Positions 1 through 11,752 of a DNA stretch of 64,000 bases are shown one piece after another. Under the pieces are notes generated by a model. It had not been told where the DNA came from and did no database searches. It was given only the letters and a program-made list of their open reading frames with translations. A program made the translations under genes and the position numbers. This stretch comes from Acanthococcus lagerstroemiae. Taxonomy: Eukaryota > Arthropoda > Insecta > Hemiptera > Eriococcidae. Positions within the stretch are counted from its first letter, which is position 1. The number at the start of each line of letters is the position of its first letter. Location of the stretch: the NCBI GenBank assembly GCA_031841125.1, contig CM063106.1, forward strand, positions 15,252,001-15,316,000, in the 5' to 3' direction.

Positions 1-38
1 ATCTGCTGCACTTTCTTTCATTTTTTTGTGGTTCACGT

Positions 39-807
39 CAATAAGGTCGAATGCAATATGGTCGAAGTAAAAGTGGTCGAAATCCATAAGTTCGATGATA
101 CATTTAGGTTGAATGAAAAGATTGGTCGAATAATGAGTAATATATTTTAAAAATAACACTTGGAATTAATTGAACATTTCCCTCTCGAAGTCACCGACAT
201 ATTAGAGTATTTTGAAGATACATGGATCATAGGCCAGCCACGAAGGAGGACGAGGAAGCCACCACACGTTACCCTATTGCCTTGTGGAACCAGAGTATGA
301 TGCTACCCTCGAAGGATTACCACGCACAAATAATTCGGTGGGAGGCTGGTATCGCCGATTTGACGCATTAAGAACGCGGTATCCCATTCCCTATGGGAAG
401 TTATAGACAATTTCCGGCGTGAGCATGCATTAACAAAAGCAGTGGTTGAGCAGGATTGCACAGGAGGTCCCCCTCCTGAGAGAAAAAGACGGGTCATCCC
501 CGGACAGGACAGATTAGTTGCCGTCGTCCTGAAGTATGAAGAGGAAAGTGATGACTTGGAGGCATACTTAAGGGGTGTGGCCCATAATTTAAAATATTAA
601 AACTAACAGTGACTACATTTCCTATTTTTATGAATTTGTAGAAGCCATATTTCTAATTTGTACTTCTATTTCGTGATAATGTCATTGTATTTTTCATGAT
701 TCGACCAATTTTTCATTCGACCTAAATATATTATCATCGACCTTATGGATTTCGACCACTTCCACTTCGACCATATTGCTTCGACCACATTGCATTCGAC
801 CTTATTG
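39..807. mobile_element. TIR element, MULE-derived
   Basis: About 110 bases at each end form an inverted repeat. The left end reads CAATAAGGTCGAATGCAATA and the right end is its near-perfect reverse complement. Each arm carries several spaced GGTCGAA motifs. The interior holds the C-terminal part of a MULE transposase (287-600), which identifies the superfamily. At about 770 bp it is far too short for a full MULE, so it is an internally deleted derivative. I could not settle a 9-bp target duplication. Confidence 0.8.
287..600 (+). pseudogene. MULE transposase C-terminal remnant
   Basis: Bases 287-408 translate to a stretch containing EYDATLEGLPRTNNSVGGWY, the conserved GLPRTNNSVEGWH-type block near the C-terminus of MULE transposases. 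From about 375 a second frame takes over (SLWEVIDNFRREHALT), matching the next block of the family, and runs to a TAA at 598-600. The frame change and the missing catalytic N-terminal portion make it a pseudogene. It lies inside the TIR element at 39-807 and explains that element's origin. Confidence 0.75.
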
Positions 808-1454
808 CCGGTTACCTGTTTTGTAATAAAATTTTTTCAAAAAATGGATTTTTTCCAGAAATTGTTTGAAAATGGTATATTTTAGTGTAAAAAATAGAAA
901 TAAATGAAAGATTCCGGCCCATCCTCCTTGTTTTTCATTTTTATACCTGATAAGTGCTATTTTTCAAAAATGAGATCGCAATTTTCCAATACAGCTTCAG
1001 AACTTTTTTTTTACAAGCAGGCAGGGATTTTGCTCGATTGGAATGGGACCAAGACTAAAAATACCCCTTTAGGTCTGGCTACAAGGGGGGTATTCGAGTC
1101 GTAGAACTGCAAAAAAATCGTTCAGAACCAAAAGGGGTTAAGTCCAAAGACTTTTAGCCCGCCCAGCTTTAGCCCATCAAGATTTTTTTCGACAGAATCG
1201 GGCTTAAAAGTTGTCTCTTGTGACCCTCTACCACCACTCTGAAGGACGTATTCCACGATTTACAAATTTCCGAACAAAACAGTTTTTTTCATTTCCTGAA
1301 AAGAGCGATTTTTGGACTTCACCCCTTTTACTTCTAACGGATTCAATTATATTGTCATTTTTTTATAGTTTTTCAATTCATCGTATGTTTCCGAGAGTTT
1401 ATCATAAAATTCGTGGCAATCCTATTCATTAGATATAGCCGTTGGTGCAGAGAT
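808..1454. other. Stretch without recognisable gene
   Basis: AT-rich sequence with short poly-T and poly-A runs. Open frames on the plus strand (904-1104, 1211-1432) show no family motif and look like chance ORFs. Confidence 0.5.
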
Positions 1455-1795
1455 TTGGATCATGGTGAGCGTTTTTTGTCTTCCTTTTTTATTATTAAAA
1501 CTGCTACCATATCATTTATTCCTCTAATTTCTGTCTGATCTTTTTCATATTTATTACTGATCCAGAATCTCACACCTTTTTGTCCAAAATCAGTGCCTAT
1601 ATGACAAATTAAATTTCCATCATTCGTTTCCTCAATACTTTCCCCTTTTCTTCTCATCTCGCCTAGTCCCATAGTATACCATTAGAATTTTTGAGAGCAT
1701 ATTCGAGTTCTACTAGATTATTGTTATTCATTAGCGTTAGAACATCAAGACTCGCAGTGACTGTTTTTTTAATTCTCTGTTTAATTTTAATTTTG
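1455..1795 (-). pseudogene. RTE retrotransposon endonuclease fragment
   Basis: Minus-strand translation gives LTLMNNNNLVELEYALKNSN and then, after a stop, GLGEMRRKGESIEE...NLICHIGTDFGQKGVRFWIS. This is the N-terminal part of the apurinic-like endonuclease of RTE-clade LINEs, including the E of the GxxExRRKGE block. The same block occurs in the longer RTE copy at 57683-61110. Only about 110 residues remain and the frame is broken, so it is a relic. Confidence 0.75.
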
Positions 1796-1872
1796 ACATT
1801 TTCATGTCTTCACTTGGGAACATGAACCGGAAAAACATTACTTTCAAGCCCCACGTTGATAATAATAAAACT

Positions 1873-2335
1873 ACTGACTGGACTGACTCAGTACTTCACT
1901 CGTCTGCGAGTATCACACTCCTTGTATCAGCCTGTATTCCCATGCGAGCATCACGTTCCTTGTACCAGCCTGCGAGCACTACGCTCTGTTAGTGCATCAT
2001 CTTGCAGACGGGTCTGCAACCTCGGGAGAGCATTCTGATGTCGTTCGCTACGCTCCGCAGAGCACTACGCTCCATATTTTTTAGCGCGCTCATTTCTTGT
2101 ACGCTACATTTACTGGACGACGACATTTTCATGTCGGCGCAGTTCGCGAAGCAGACATGAAAATGCTCTCCCGTGGTTGCAGACTCATCTGCAAGATAAT
2201 ACACTAGCAGAGCGCAGTGCTCGCAGGCTGGTACAAGGAACGTGATGCTCGCATGGAAATACAGGCTTATACAAGGAGTGTGGTACTCGTAGGCGAGTGG
2301 AGTGCTCAGTCAGTCAGTTCAGTCCAGTCCAATCA
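1873..2335. mobile_element. Foldback (inverted-repeat) element
   Basis: Bases 1873-2045 and 2150-2335 are long inverted copies of each other, separated by about 100 bases. Both arms carry GCGAGCATCACGTTCCTTG and CGGGAGAGCATT in the same relative places. Arm identity is high over about 170 bases. No coding capacity is seen. It resembles a foldback or MITE-type element; its superfamily is unknown. Confidence 0.8.
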
Positions 2336-4267
2336 GTCCAATCAGTCAGTCAGTTTTTTCCAGCCGTGTTCCTTACGATTTTCGCTCAAATATACCCAGT
2401 AGTAAAAGCATATAATTTCTTCTTTTTTTTCTATACTCCCCAATTGAAACATGCACTGTATATAATATTTCAGGAACTTTTTAAAAATGAAACATTGCCG
2501 TAAATAAATTTTTTAACGGAAAAACTGTGTCGGGCTTTATTAGGTTTTAAGTTGTGCCTTATTACAGTATTTTGAGATAGTTTTTTTTTATCAAACTGTG
2601 AGCCCTATAACCACAGATAATATACAAACATGAAGGTCGTAACTGTTCCCAATAAATGATATTGAATTGAGTACCCTTTCGTATGAGCGAACTCTCTTCT
2701 TTACAATTTCCTTTGTTAAAATGGGGAGGGGATGATAGTACTGCTCTTCACCTTCATAAGTGGAACAAGAACAAGTGCTTTCCCCCTGGCTCCGGCATCA
2801 TTGTACATGAGGCTTACAGAACGAATAATGAATTCGGTACAGTTTTCTGCCTACTGCGGATTTGTACGTCGGAATATTAATTCCGGGCATCCAAAGGGCT
2901 TATAGAAAAAACAACCGACGATACTGAACTGACGAAATGCGACTTAAATTAGGCGTACAAAATTTATCCGCAAACTGATGCCCCGAACTGCGGGAAAAAG
3001 GCAATTAATAATACTGGAAATAAATATTTGCACAATTCGCTCTTCGCGGCAGTGTCATTGTTTTTATATGGTATCGATCTGTCGAGGATTACCACTGTAC
3101 TGTCAATTCGATTTTATAAGCCCGATTCGAATTAGCGAGTGCGGTCGGCCCGGAACCACAAAGCGAACCCCTTCACGTCAGAAAATTCTCAACTCCGGTC
3201 GTGAACGATAATCGCATCGCGAAACGCCGTGATTTTCATCCTCCCTAATCGGAAACCGTTTTCAATCCCGAACCCAGAATACGTCGATTCTCGCCGGAAA
3301 GTGAAAAGTCCTTACCTCTGTTTCGACTTTCAACCTGTCCTCACCAACGAAGCATCTATCTCATCCTTTAACCGCTTTTATTATGTACAGGTAACGGATA
3401 CGGGAACGTGTCTGGAGATGCGACTATATTGGTATCGTTTATCCGAAACCGAGAGAGTTCGAGCTCTGAGAGACGATACGTATTTCCAAACGTGAGATTC
3501 GTTTTCCCGATGTATGTATATTTTCTGTCTGGCAGTGCTCGAAAACGCCGGCTGAGAATAAATTTACACGCCTAAGCACAACGGCACGTTCGCGCGCGTT
3601 TCCGGAAACGTAAACTCGCCTCACGGTTGCGAAAAAATGTCTCAATAAGATGAAAACCAAACGCTGGAAAAAAAATCGAAAAACTCGAATTTTTCAGCCG
3701 TTATCTATGCAGTAAGGTTCTTCCAGGTCAGCGAATGCGCGCGTATGTTGTCGGCACACATTCGTGCACTTTGCACATGGTGTGTTATTTTAGTTGCAGG
3801 TCGAAAGCGCCGCGCCTCTTCTGCACACTCCCAACCGACTCGAATATGGTTCGCCAAGCAAATTGAATGATATTCGATGTTTAATTACAAAAGTGCACGC
3901 TCGAATTCTACTCATATTAACAATGAACCAAAATTCGGTATTGCTTTTATCGCGAGAAGGGGGGGGGCATGGCGCGTATACCGCCGACTCTTCATCGCTC
4001 ATCGGATGGACTATGTACGTATACATTATCCATACAAAAGCGTAGCACGATTTCTAATTTACGATCCTCATTTCGGTAAAATGTATTTAAAAAAATATAC
4101 GGTTAACGGATTCGCGAATTGTAGCTGCGAGATGAACGACCATCTGAAGGGTCTCAATCAGCGCAGGCGTTTGATCGAGTATGGCACCAAGAACTTCCAC
4201 ACAATGTTCGACTGAATTTTCCAGAAGCGATATTCAATCTACTGCAGTCTTACCAGCAAACGGTACT
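2336..4267. other. Stretch without recognisable gene
   Basis: Less repetitive sequence with some GC-richer patches (3000-3700). Short ORFs occur on both strands. The longest, plus 3877-4215 (112 residues), contains no motif I recognise and no neighbouring support. I see nothing I can name here. Confidence 0.5.
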
Positions 4268-5004
4268 TTAGAGTTCGGCACTCAGTTGCAGCTGCTATTT
4301 GGTACCCTATGCAAGGTGGAGTTCCTCAAGACAGCGTGCTAGGGACGGTTATGATGTACCACAAGCTTCCGGCATCATGACAGCGTTATTTGCTGATGAT
4401 ATAGCTGTGCTAGCTACAGATAGACATCAAGGAATAGCTATGAAAAACGTGCAACAGTCACTTGACGCTATTTCCAGTTGAACACAAGACTGGAAAATTT
4501 GACTCAATCCAGACAAATCAGCGCATGTTAATTTTGCACTGCAGGTGACAGAACCGATTCCTCTCATACTGGGGGAAAGAATGACTCAGCAAAGTATCTG
4601 AGGATGCGGTTGGACAGTCGGCTGAACCGGAAAGTTCACGTCAAAATAAAAAGACAGCAAATGCGAGAGAAAATACGATCACTATATTGGCAGCTCGGCA
4701 AACATTCTTCTCTCAGCCTCAATGCCAAGAGACTGGTGTACATAACTCTTATCCAACCTATTTGGGCCTATGGCTGCCAATTATGGGGCTGTACCTGCAG
4801 CTCGTATGTTGAACTTATCGAACGTGGCCAGAATATTGCCTTAAGAACTATAACTCAAGCCTACCGATTTAAAGGAAATGTAGACACCAGGCGCGACCTA
4901 AGGATATCCAGTGTTACCGAGGTTATCTCCCAATATGCCCGAAGACATGAGGTTCGTCTACACAGACATTCCTATAATGCCGCCCATGAGTTGTTCGACA
5001 ATAG
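4268..5004 (+). pseudogene. Jockey-clade LINE reverse transcriptase, C-terminal part
   Basis: Reading across frames shows MQGGVPQDSVLG (RT block with the PQG-like signature), then TALFADDIAVLATDRHQ (the FADD catalytic block). From 4604 follows a clear thumb and C-terminal region (RLDSRLNRKVHVKIK, LIQPIWAYGCQLWGC, AAHELFDNS) typical of Jockey elements. Stops and frameshifts separate the blocks. The N-terminal endonuclease and most of the RT palm are missing, and the relic stops abruptly where the RTE endonuclease begins. Confidence 0.85.
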
Positions 5005-7635
5005 TCAGGTACTCCGAAGGGGTTTCAGCAAGGATTGCAGTATTGAAACTAGATATGGGGAAAGGGAAACTGCTAGCAATAATTCAGGTGTATGCGCCTA
5101 CCAATGTAGCTCCAGTGGAGGAGGCAGAGGATTTTTTCAAGTTAGTGGAAGAAATAATAATGAGCGAGAGGGAATATCACACAATAGCGATGGGAGACTG
5201 GAATGCAAGGGTAGGAGTAGACTCTCCTCAGTCACAAGTTCTGGAGGAATTTAGAATCGGGGAAACTAACGAAAATGGAGAACGGTCAATTGAAGTGGCG
5301 GTATGGCAAAATTTAAAAATTGTGAATACTTTTTGGAACAAACCTTTAAAGAAAAAATGGACTCGGTAATCTCCTGACAATAAAAAAGGTGCGAATTGGA
5401 CCATTTTCTCATAAACGACCTGAGAATGGTAAAGAAATTCGAAATCACAAACAGATTTGAGTTTTCATCAGACCGTAGGTTGATAACTGATAAGAGTAAA
5501 CGTGGACCTCCCCTCTGACCCCACGAATTGCAGGAAATAGGAAGCGAATGGGAAATGGATTATGCTAGTGTACAGATGAGTGGAGGCGAACAAAATGCTC
5601 GAGGAGAAGGTGGAGCTGGTTAAAGGTATCACTTTTCCTGAACTGCAAGAGGAATACGATTAATGGGGTGGTGAAGATGGTTGGGGAAAGGAAGCTTAGG
5701 CCAACAATCAACGACAAGATTAGCGTGGAAACAAAGGGCCTTATCGATAAAAACACTGAGTTAAGCAGCAAAGACAACCTGACTCAGAGGGATCAAATAG
5801 GATTGTGCGAAATTAAGAAATTAATTAAAAGAAGAATTAGAAGGGATATACGAAAGTATGACCAGGAAATGATTGCAGAAATATTGGAGGAAAGTGGATC
5901 AAGCAAGAAGACGCGTAAGGCTCTGATGAACGGGAAAAATATGCTCTCAGCTATCAAAGCAAAAAATTCCAAAATTAAGCTGTATGGTAGGGAGGAAATA
6001 TTTAAAGAGGCCACTGAATTTTTCAACGAACTTTACTCAAGCGAAAATAGCAGGGAAGCAATAGAAGTTGGGATAACCTTGGGGAGAACAACTTGAGGAT
6101 AAGAGGGGGAGACCAAGACGGAGCAGTGGACGAAGGAAGGAGAGGAGAGGAAAAGACACCACGTTTTCTGAGAAAAGAAGTTTGGAAAGTTCTAATAACA
6201 GCAAAAAAGGGTAAAGTTACAGGTCTGGATGGAATAGAGAATGAGATATTGAGAATTCTAGCAAATGCACTTGCGCTATTGATGGCAGAACTTTTCAACA
6301 GATTGGTCAAAACAGGCTTTACACCGAAACAATGGCATCAAACTGAAATAATATTGCTTCATAAGATAGGCGATAGAAGCGAGCTAAATAATTATAGGCC
6401 AATAAGCATGACTTTGAATATAAGCAAAATGTTCGGTAAAATAGTGAAAAACTAATACTGGGAATTTTGGACAGGAATCAACCAAGGAAGCAAGCCGGGT
6501 TCAGGAAGAGGTATTTAACGATTGACCACATTTTCACCGTGAATAAGATTTTGGAAATAATAAGAGAATATAACGTATCATTGGGATTCATGTTGTATTG
6601 ATTATAACAAGGCATTCGATTCGGTTTATCATTGGGTGGTGTGGGATGCGTTGTCTAAGCAGAGGGGCACGAGAAAACAAAAGCGTACGTAAGCTTGGAC
6701 AGGGTTGGGGAAGTCTTTAATATTGAGAAAGGGGTAAAACAAAAGGATCCACTCTCCCCAAACCTATTCAATGCAGTCATGAAAAAATTGAAATGGGAGG
6801 GAAAAGGGTGAAAATAAATGGTCAATGACGCTTCGTCGACGATATAATATTAATGAGTAACAATCTGGAAGAGCTGAGGAATATGACAGAAGAGCTCAGT
6901 ATCGGAAGCGGGAGAGTGGGGCTGACATTGAACATCTCCAAGACTAAAGTAATGACTAACTTAGGATGCGAAGGGTTTCAGGTAAGAGGGAAAGATATAG
7001 AAATTGTCAAGGAATATAAGTATTCGGGTCAAATGATCGCCTTTGAAGACAGGGAAAAAGTGGAGTTAGGGGCGAGGACTAATAAAGCGTGGAAAAACTT
7101 TTGAGCTCACAGGACACTTCTCAAATATAACCTACCACTAAAAACGAAAACCAAAATATTAAAGCAATGTGTGATACCCACTTTCACTTACGGTGCCCTA
7201 TCCTGGTCATTGACTAAAGGGCAATACGGAAACTTGAGGATAACGTACTTTAGAATGTTGCGTAGTGTAATGAAGGTCAGAATCAAGGACAGGATTAAGC
7301 TAGAAGAAATACTTACAGCCACAGGAGCCAAGAATATAGACTGGAGAGTCAAAAAATTGAAACTGAGCTTTGCAGGACATATGGTGAGGGGAGAAGAAAA
7401 ATGGGGCAGATTAGCAGAGGAATGGTCGCCTAGGGAATGGAAAATGAAAAGGGGTAGGCCGCCCACAAGATAGAGAGACGAAATTGTAAAACCTTTTGGA
7501 ATTCTATGGGGAAGAATAGGAAGGGATAGGGGGTGGTGGAGAAGGACGATAAGAGCGCATGTCTGTCTATGAGCGCTTTGGGTGGCGTAAGCACTCCTCG
7601 CATATCCGAACAAAAGCTGTAAAATAAAATAAAAT
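5005..7635 (+). mobile_element. RTE-clade LINE, 5'-truncated relic
   Basis: The element starts within the endonuclease (RYSEGVSARIAVLKLDMGKG, AIIQVYAPTN, AMGDWNARVG with the catalytic D). It continues through the linker (5668-6096), the RT fingers (TGLDGIENEILRI, NNYRPISM), the palm (DYNKAFDSV at about 6600, KGVKQKDPLSPNLFNAV) and the C-terminal domain (7171-7473: AKNIDWRVKKLKLSFAGHMV). It ends with a short TAAAA-type tail at about 7619-7635, as RTE elements do. Many stops and frameshifts, and loss of the FADD block around 6840, show it is dead. It directly abuts the Jockey relic on its 5' side. Confidence 0.85.
5668..6455 (+). pseudogene. RTE linker and RT N-terminal region
   Basis: Two adjoining open frames (5668-6096, 6093-6455) give the helical linker (LTQRDQIGLCEIKKLIKRRI) and then RKEVWKVLITAKKGKVTGLD with GIENEILRILANALALLMAE and NYRPISMTLNISKMFGKIVK, the first RT blocks of RTE elements. 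They overlap by a frame change around 6093. This is the best-preserved coding part of this copy. Confidence 0.8.
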
Positions 7636-8564
7636 CAGATTATTCGATTAATATGCACAGCAATCATCTCTATTGCATCCAACGAATGAAGTTTTAGCAA
7701 ACTGAAACTAGTGAAAAGTCCCCTGCGTATAGCTATGACAAACATACGATTCAAAAATTTACTTATGGTGAATTGTAATAATGATATACATATGTGACAG
7801 AATAAACTTGAGAAGAGTTATGCAGAATTGATTCGCTATAAAAAACGACGAATAACTAAAACTTGGAAGTAGTCTGAAAACATTTTCCCTCTTAAAATTA
7901 ATTGTTCTTATTTACCATGATGTTACGTTACAAGTTTTCGTTGTGTCTGAAATTGTTCCCCTTAAAACTAATTGTTTTTACTATTATTTTTTTAACCATG
8001 ATGTTACATTACAAGTTTTTGTTGTAATACTTTATAGAATTTGTACTTTCATCACAGTTACGTCAACATTCAATGCAGAAAAAAATATTCGGGAATTTTG
8101 TACCAGACCCCCTTCCCCCACCAGAAAAATTCAACCGAACCGCCTCCGGGAGGGAGGGGGGATAAAATGTAGATTGACAGGAGTTCAAAGTATCCAAATT
8201 TCTTTAAAAATACATTCGTGGTGTAAAAATTATACCTGTTTTTTCCTTTAGTCTCATTCGAATAGCCACTAACAGCCAGACGAAACCACGTGTACGCCGA
8301 TTCATCTTAGGTAAAACCTTCGAGTTAACCTAAGTCCTGCTTAGTTTTTTTAAAAGAATGAAACTGAGTAGGTAATGGGTCTGGAAAGTGGCCCAAAAGT
8401 GTTGAAACTGCAACTTCCTTGTTTTATAATCTCTTTTCTTAATGAAATCTGTCGCAAATAAAAACCATAATCATATTTGAAAAATTTATTGACTCATAAC
8501 TAGTTCCGAACATTCATCACGTATGGGATCTGATGGATTTTAACCACACCTAAAACCAGAACCA
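7636..8564. other. Non-coding stretch with a 75-bp tandem duplication
   Basis: Bases 7879-7949 and 7950-8027 are tandem copies of one unit (CTTAAAACTAATTGTT..., then CCATGATGTTAC.TTACAAG). The rest has no recognisable element. A C-rich patch lies at about 8105-8160. Confidence 0.5.
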
Positions 8565-8839
8565 TAACTGCAACATATTGTTTGTTGGAGCGTATGGTGA
8601 TGCACGCATGCCAACGTGGCTTTCCAGACATCGCACCGTTGGCTACGAAAACTACCCATTCGAGGTACCGCATCTGTGATCAGAGGGACGCATTGAAGCT
8701 GGCCTGAGGCCCTCATTTCGCCTATCCGGCTTCGGATACGCACTGCCCTACCAGGGCCACTCGACACCCTTTGAGGCAACGTTTACTCAGCATTAATCTG
8801 GAATTCGGGTGCACCACAGTTTAACTGCAACATATTGTT
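8565..8839. mobile_element. Insertion flanked by 18-bp direct repeats
   Basis: TAACTGCAACATATTGTT occurs at 8565-8582 and again at 8822-8839, enclosing about 239 bases that are GC-richer than their surroundings. The perfect repeat suggests a target-site duplication from retroposition of a small RNA or SINE-like sequence. No poly-A tail is visible at either end, and the insert has no tRNA A or B box that I can identify. Origin unknown. Confidence 0.6.
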
Positions 8840-9130
8840 CTGTTTTTAGGGGACATCAATTCACTTTTTCGTTTGTTGTCCATAGCCCATTCGAACGTCA
8901 TCTTCAGTGGAGTTACTTCGAATTCGAATGCAGCAACAACATAACTATAGTGTTAATGTAATTGCATGGCTGCGCGCCGTGAATATTCCACAAATATTCG
9001 AGCCATCTCGAAATGTTAATAAAACTGCATACTCGAAACGCCGTAAATTGAAATGTTAATGCAGATAGAAGCCTGATCAACGCTTTCAGAACGAGCCACG
9101 GATGTTGAACCCCGTCGACTTTTATCGAGA

Positions 9131-9342
9131 CCTTTTTTCTAATCTTACTCTCAACCCGAGTCTTGGAATCCGCCCTTTCGAGCATTACCTCAGAGATATC
9201 GGGAGGCTGTTAGGGCTGTCTTAGCCCCCTTCTCTTCTTGTCGGAAAACCGGCCTAGGTCGAACATGTAGCGAGTTGCTATGTGGGTCGAACCCGGGACC
9301 TTCGGATTCTGAGACGAACGCGCTATCCATTCGGCCAATCAA
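9131..9342 (-). mobile_element. tRNA-derived SINE, copy 1
   Basis: On the minus strand the head reads TTGGCCGAATGGATAGCGCG (Pol III A-box type), followed by an imperfect B box (CCCGGGTTCGACCC). The body then follows with CGACCTAGGCCGGTTTTCC. The tail (CTCGGGTTGAGAGTAAGATTAGAAAAAAGG) lies at the low-coordinate end. The same head, body and tail occur in five other places in the window. The head most resembles a Ser- or Leu-type tRNA. Confidence 0.85.
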
Positions 9343-9516
9343 TTTATCCTCTACTTTCTCATGAAGTGAATTTCGGCACGGGTGAGACGGGCAGAACTGT
9401 CACGGTTGCGTGCGTGAAAGGACAAACCTTCTCTAGTTAACCTTGAACAAATTTAAACTAACAAGTTTTTCCCCCTTTTCTTTTCTCCAAGAACTTAACC
9501 ATCTGTTGATCTCCAG

Positions 9517-9679
9517 ACATGGGCAAGTTCACGTTCAGGAACAAATTCAGTTCATAAGGTGTGAATGTGAGTGAACATGTTCTTCATCCAGATGAACTGA
9601 AAGAAGAGTTAATGCGTTCACTTTTTTTGACAAACGAACTTGAACCAAAGGAGTTCGTTTTTTTGTGAACTTGCCCATA
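9517..9679. mobile_element. MITE, hAT-like
   Basis: Perfect 14-bp terminal inverted repeats ATGGGCAAGTTCAC (9517-9530) and GTGAACTTGCCCAT (9666-9679) bound 163 bp with internal copies of GTTCAC and GTTCGT. TIRs of this type occur in small hAT-derived elements. It touches the 5' end of the R1-like LINE that follows, so one inserted beside or into the other. Confidence 0.7.
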
Positions 9680-11646
9680 TTTGATGATAACGTGTTCCTA
9701 GAGCCATATGAACTCAATCACCTTATCAAAAAACTAAATAATAAAAAGGCAAACGGACCTGACGGCATATCCAACAAAATGATAAAAATACTACACAAAA
9801 AACATCCAGATCTACTATTGACCATTTTCAATAAGTACATTGAGCTCCAACATTTCCCTTGCTTCTGGAAAACCTGCAAAATCAAACTACTAAACAAACC
9901 GGAAAAAACCCAACTAAACCAAACTCATATCGTCCTATAGCCCTACTCCCAAATCTAGGCAAGGTTTATGAAAAAATTATACGTCAACTAATAGAAGAAC
10001 AGATTAAAACCAAAGAAATGATACACAAAAATCAATACGGATACATAAAAACAAATCAACAGAAACTGCAATAGAGAAATGCATTAACAAAATAGAAAAT
10101 AATATCACCAAAAAACAAATAAAAATGACCCTGCTAATTAGTTTTGACATTAGTGGAGCTTTTGATACAATAAAATGGTCTTCCATAATAAACTGCCTCA
10201 GAGAAAATAACTCGGATGACAACTTCATGAACTTAATAAAAAGCTTCCTAATCGACAGAGAAATAATTTTCTTTGATACCAATAACAACAAGATAATACA
10301 CCAACAAAAACTAACAGCAGGGGTCCCACAAGGCTCAGCACTGTCTCCAACAATCTTCAGCATTGCAATGGCCAAAGTTCACAAAAAATGCAAAACAGGG
10401 AGCAACAACACAGAATTAATAAGCTATGCAGACGACCTCTTGCTAATAGCCGGAATCCAGGACGATCAAGACATTGAACAAATAAATAAAACAATCAAGA
10501 CTATAAACAACACACTAAAACAGTTAGGTCTAAAACTGAATTCACAAAAAACAAGCAGCATCCTAGTAACAAAAAAACATAACAAACAAAACCTAAAACT
10601 AGCCATAGGAAAAAAACTAAAACAAGAGAACGAACATATACTTATCAATAAAGAAATTAAATATCTAGGTATAATTTTAGATGAGAACCTCAACTTCAAC
10701 AATCACACTAACTACATATTGGATAAAATCAAAAAATACTATTGCAAAATAACTGCTCTCTATAACAACACTTTTGGTCTAACATACACAGACATGAAAA
10801 TTCTACACTCCGCACTTTTCAGGTCAATAATAGAGTATGGCTGCAAAATTTACTACCCAAAAATAAGTAAAAAAAAAAAAAAAAAAAATCCAAAAAGATC
10901 AAAGAAAAATACTATTAGGAGTCATAGCCGCATACAGAACAGTCTCTTACACAGCCACAAACGTAATTGCAGGAATATTACCAACTGATCTACAAATACT
11001 GAGAAGTAACGAAATCAAAACAATAAAAACATCCCAACTCACTCCAACCCAGATAAAAGAGAGAATAAATGAAACTAAAGCTAAATACATCAATCTCTGG
11101 TAAGAAGAATATAACACCTCCGAAAAAGGAAGAAGAACTTATGAATTGATACCAAACATTGAAGAAAGACTTAAAAATAAATAACTAAAACCTAACTTCT
11201 ACCTCACACAATTCCTAACAGGTCACGGAAACTTTGGCGTATATTTAAAAAAATTCAAAATCATAGAAGATGACACCTGCATAAACTGCAAAAAAAATTA
11301 ACAGACACCCCAGATCACACCTTCTTGACATGTCCCACTTTCAAAGAAATTAGAAATAAGCACAAAATTGAAAATATAAGCAAAAACTGGTTTGAAAATC
11401 GCAACAGCATACAAATAACAATCGACTATGTTAATGAAATCATGAAAAAGAAAGAAAAATATATTAATTGAATTAGTCTATCCGCTGTAATAATGAAGTA
11501 AACTAAGTACACATGATTATTGTAAATGACCTGAGAAACATCGACAAGCTGCTAAGCAAAAAGTGGTTCTCAGTGTCATACAGTACAGCCAGAAATGTAA
11601 TTTAGAAACAATAATAATAATAATAAAAAAAAAAAAAAAAAAAAAA
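9680..11646 (+). mobile_element. R1-like non-LTR retrotransposon, 5'-truncated
   Basis: Strongly A-rich coding strand. In order it shows RT blocks ANGPDGISN (9750s), NSYRPIALLPNLGKVYEKII, ISFDISGAFDTIKW, AGVPQGSALSPTIF and LISYADDLLLI (YADD catalytic block). The C-terminal part (LTQFLTGHGNFGVYLKKF and CxxC...H...C-like residues near 11280-11340) fits an R1-type C-terminal zinc finger. The 3' end is a (TAA)n plus poly-A tail at 11611-11646. The endonuclease and ORF1 are absent. Clade assignment (R1 or a near relative such as LOA) rests on these motifs only. Confidence 0.8.
9687..11471 (+). pseudogene. R1-like ORF2 remnant (RT and C-terminal zinc finger)
   Basis: The longest intact frame is 10125-10988 (287 residues), covering the RT palm with ISFDISGAFD, GVPQGSALSP and SYADDLL. 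The frame breaks at 9940, 10074 and at a run of about 20 adenines at 10869-10888. There the genuine C-terminal frame resumes in another phase (LLGVIAAYRTVSYTATNVIA). That run reads as poly-lysine in the open frame, a slippage artefact and not real protein. A stop near 11101 and another at 11299 further disable it. Confidence 0.8.
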
Positions 11647-11752
11647 ACTGCTTGAGAAATAACTGTTGATATCGACACGGAGCTCGATGTTTTAATCGAC
11701 ATTTCAATTTAGTTATTTCTGTTACATTTTTTTATGTTCTCGCGTAGACACT

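Noticed and set aside
3877..4215. 112-residue plus-strand frame as a gene
   Set aside because: No motif, no splice or promoter context, and overlapping frames on both strands are equally open.
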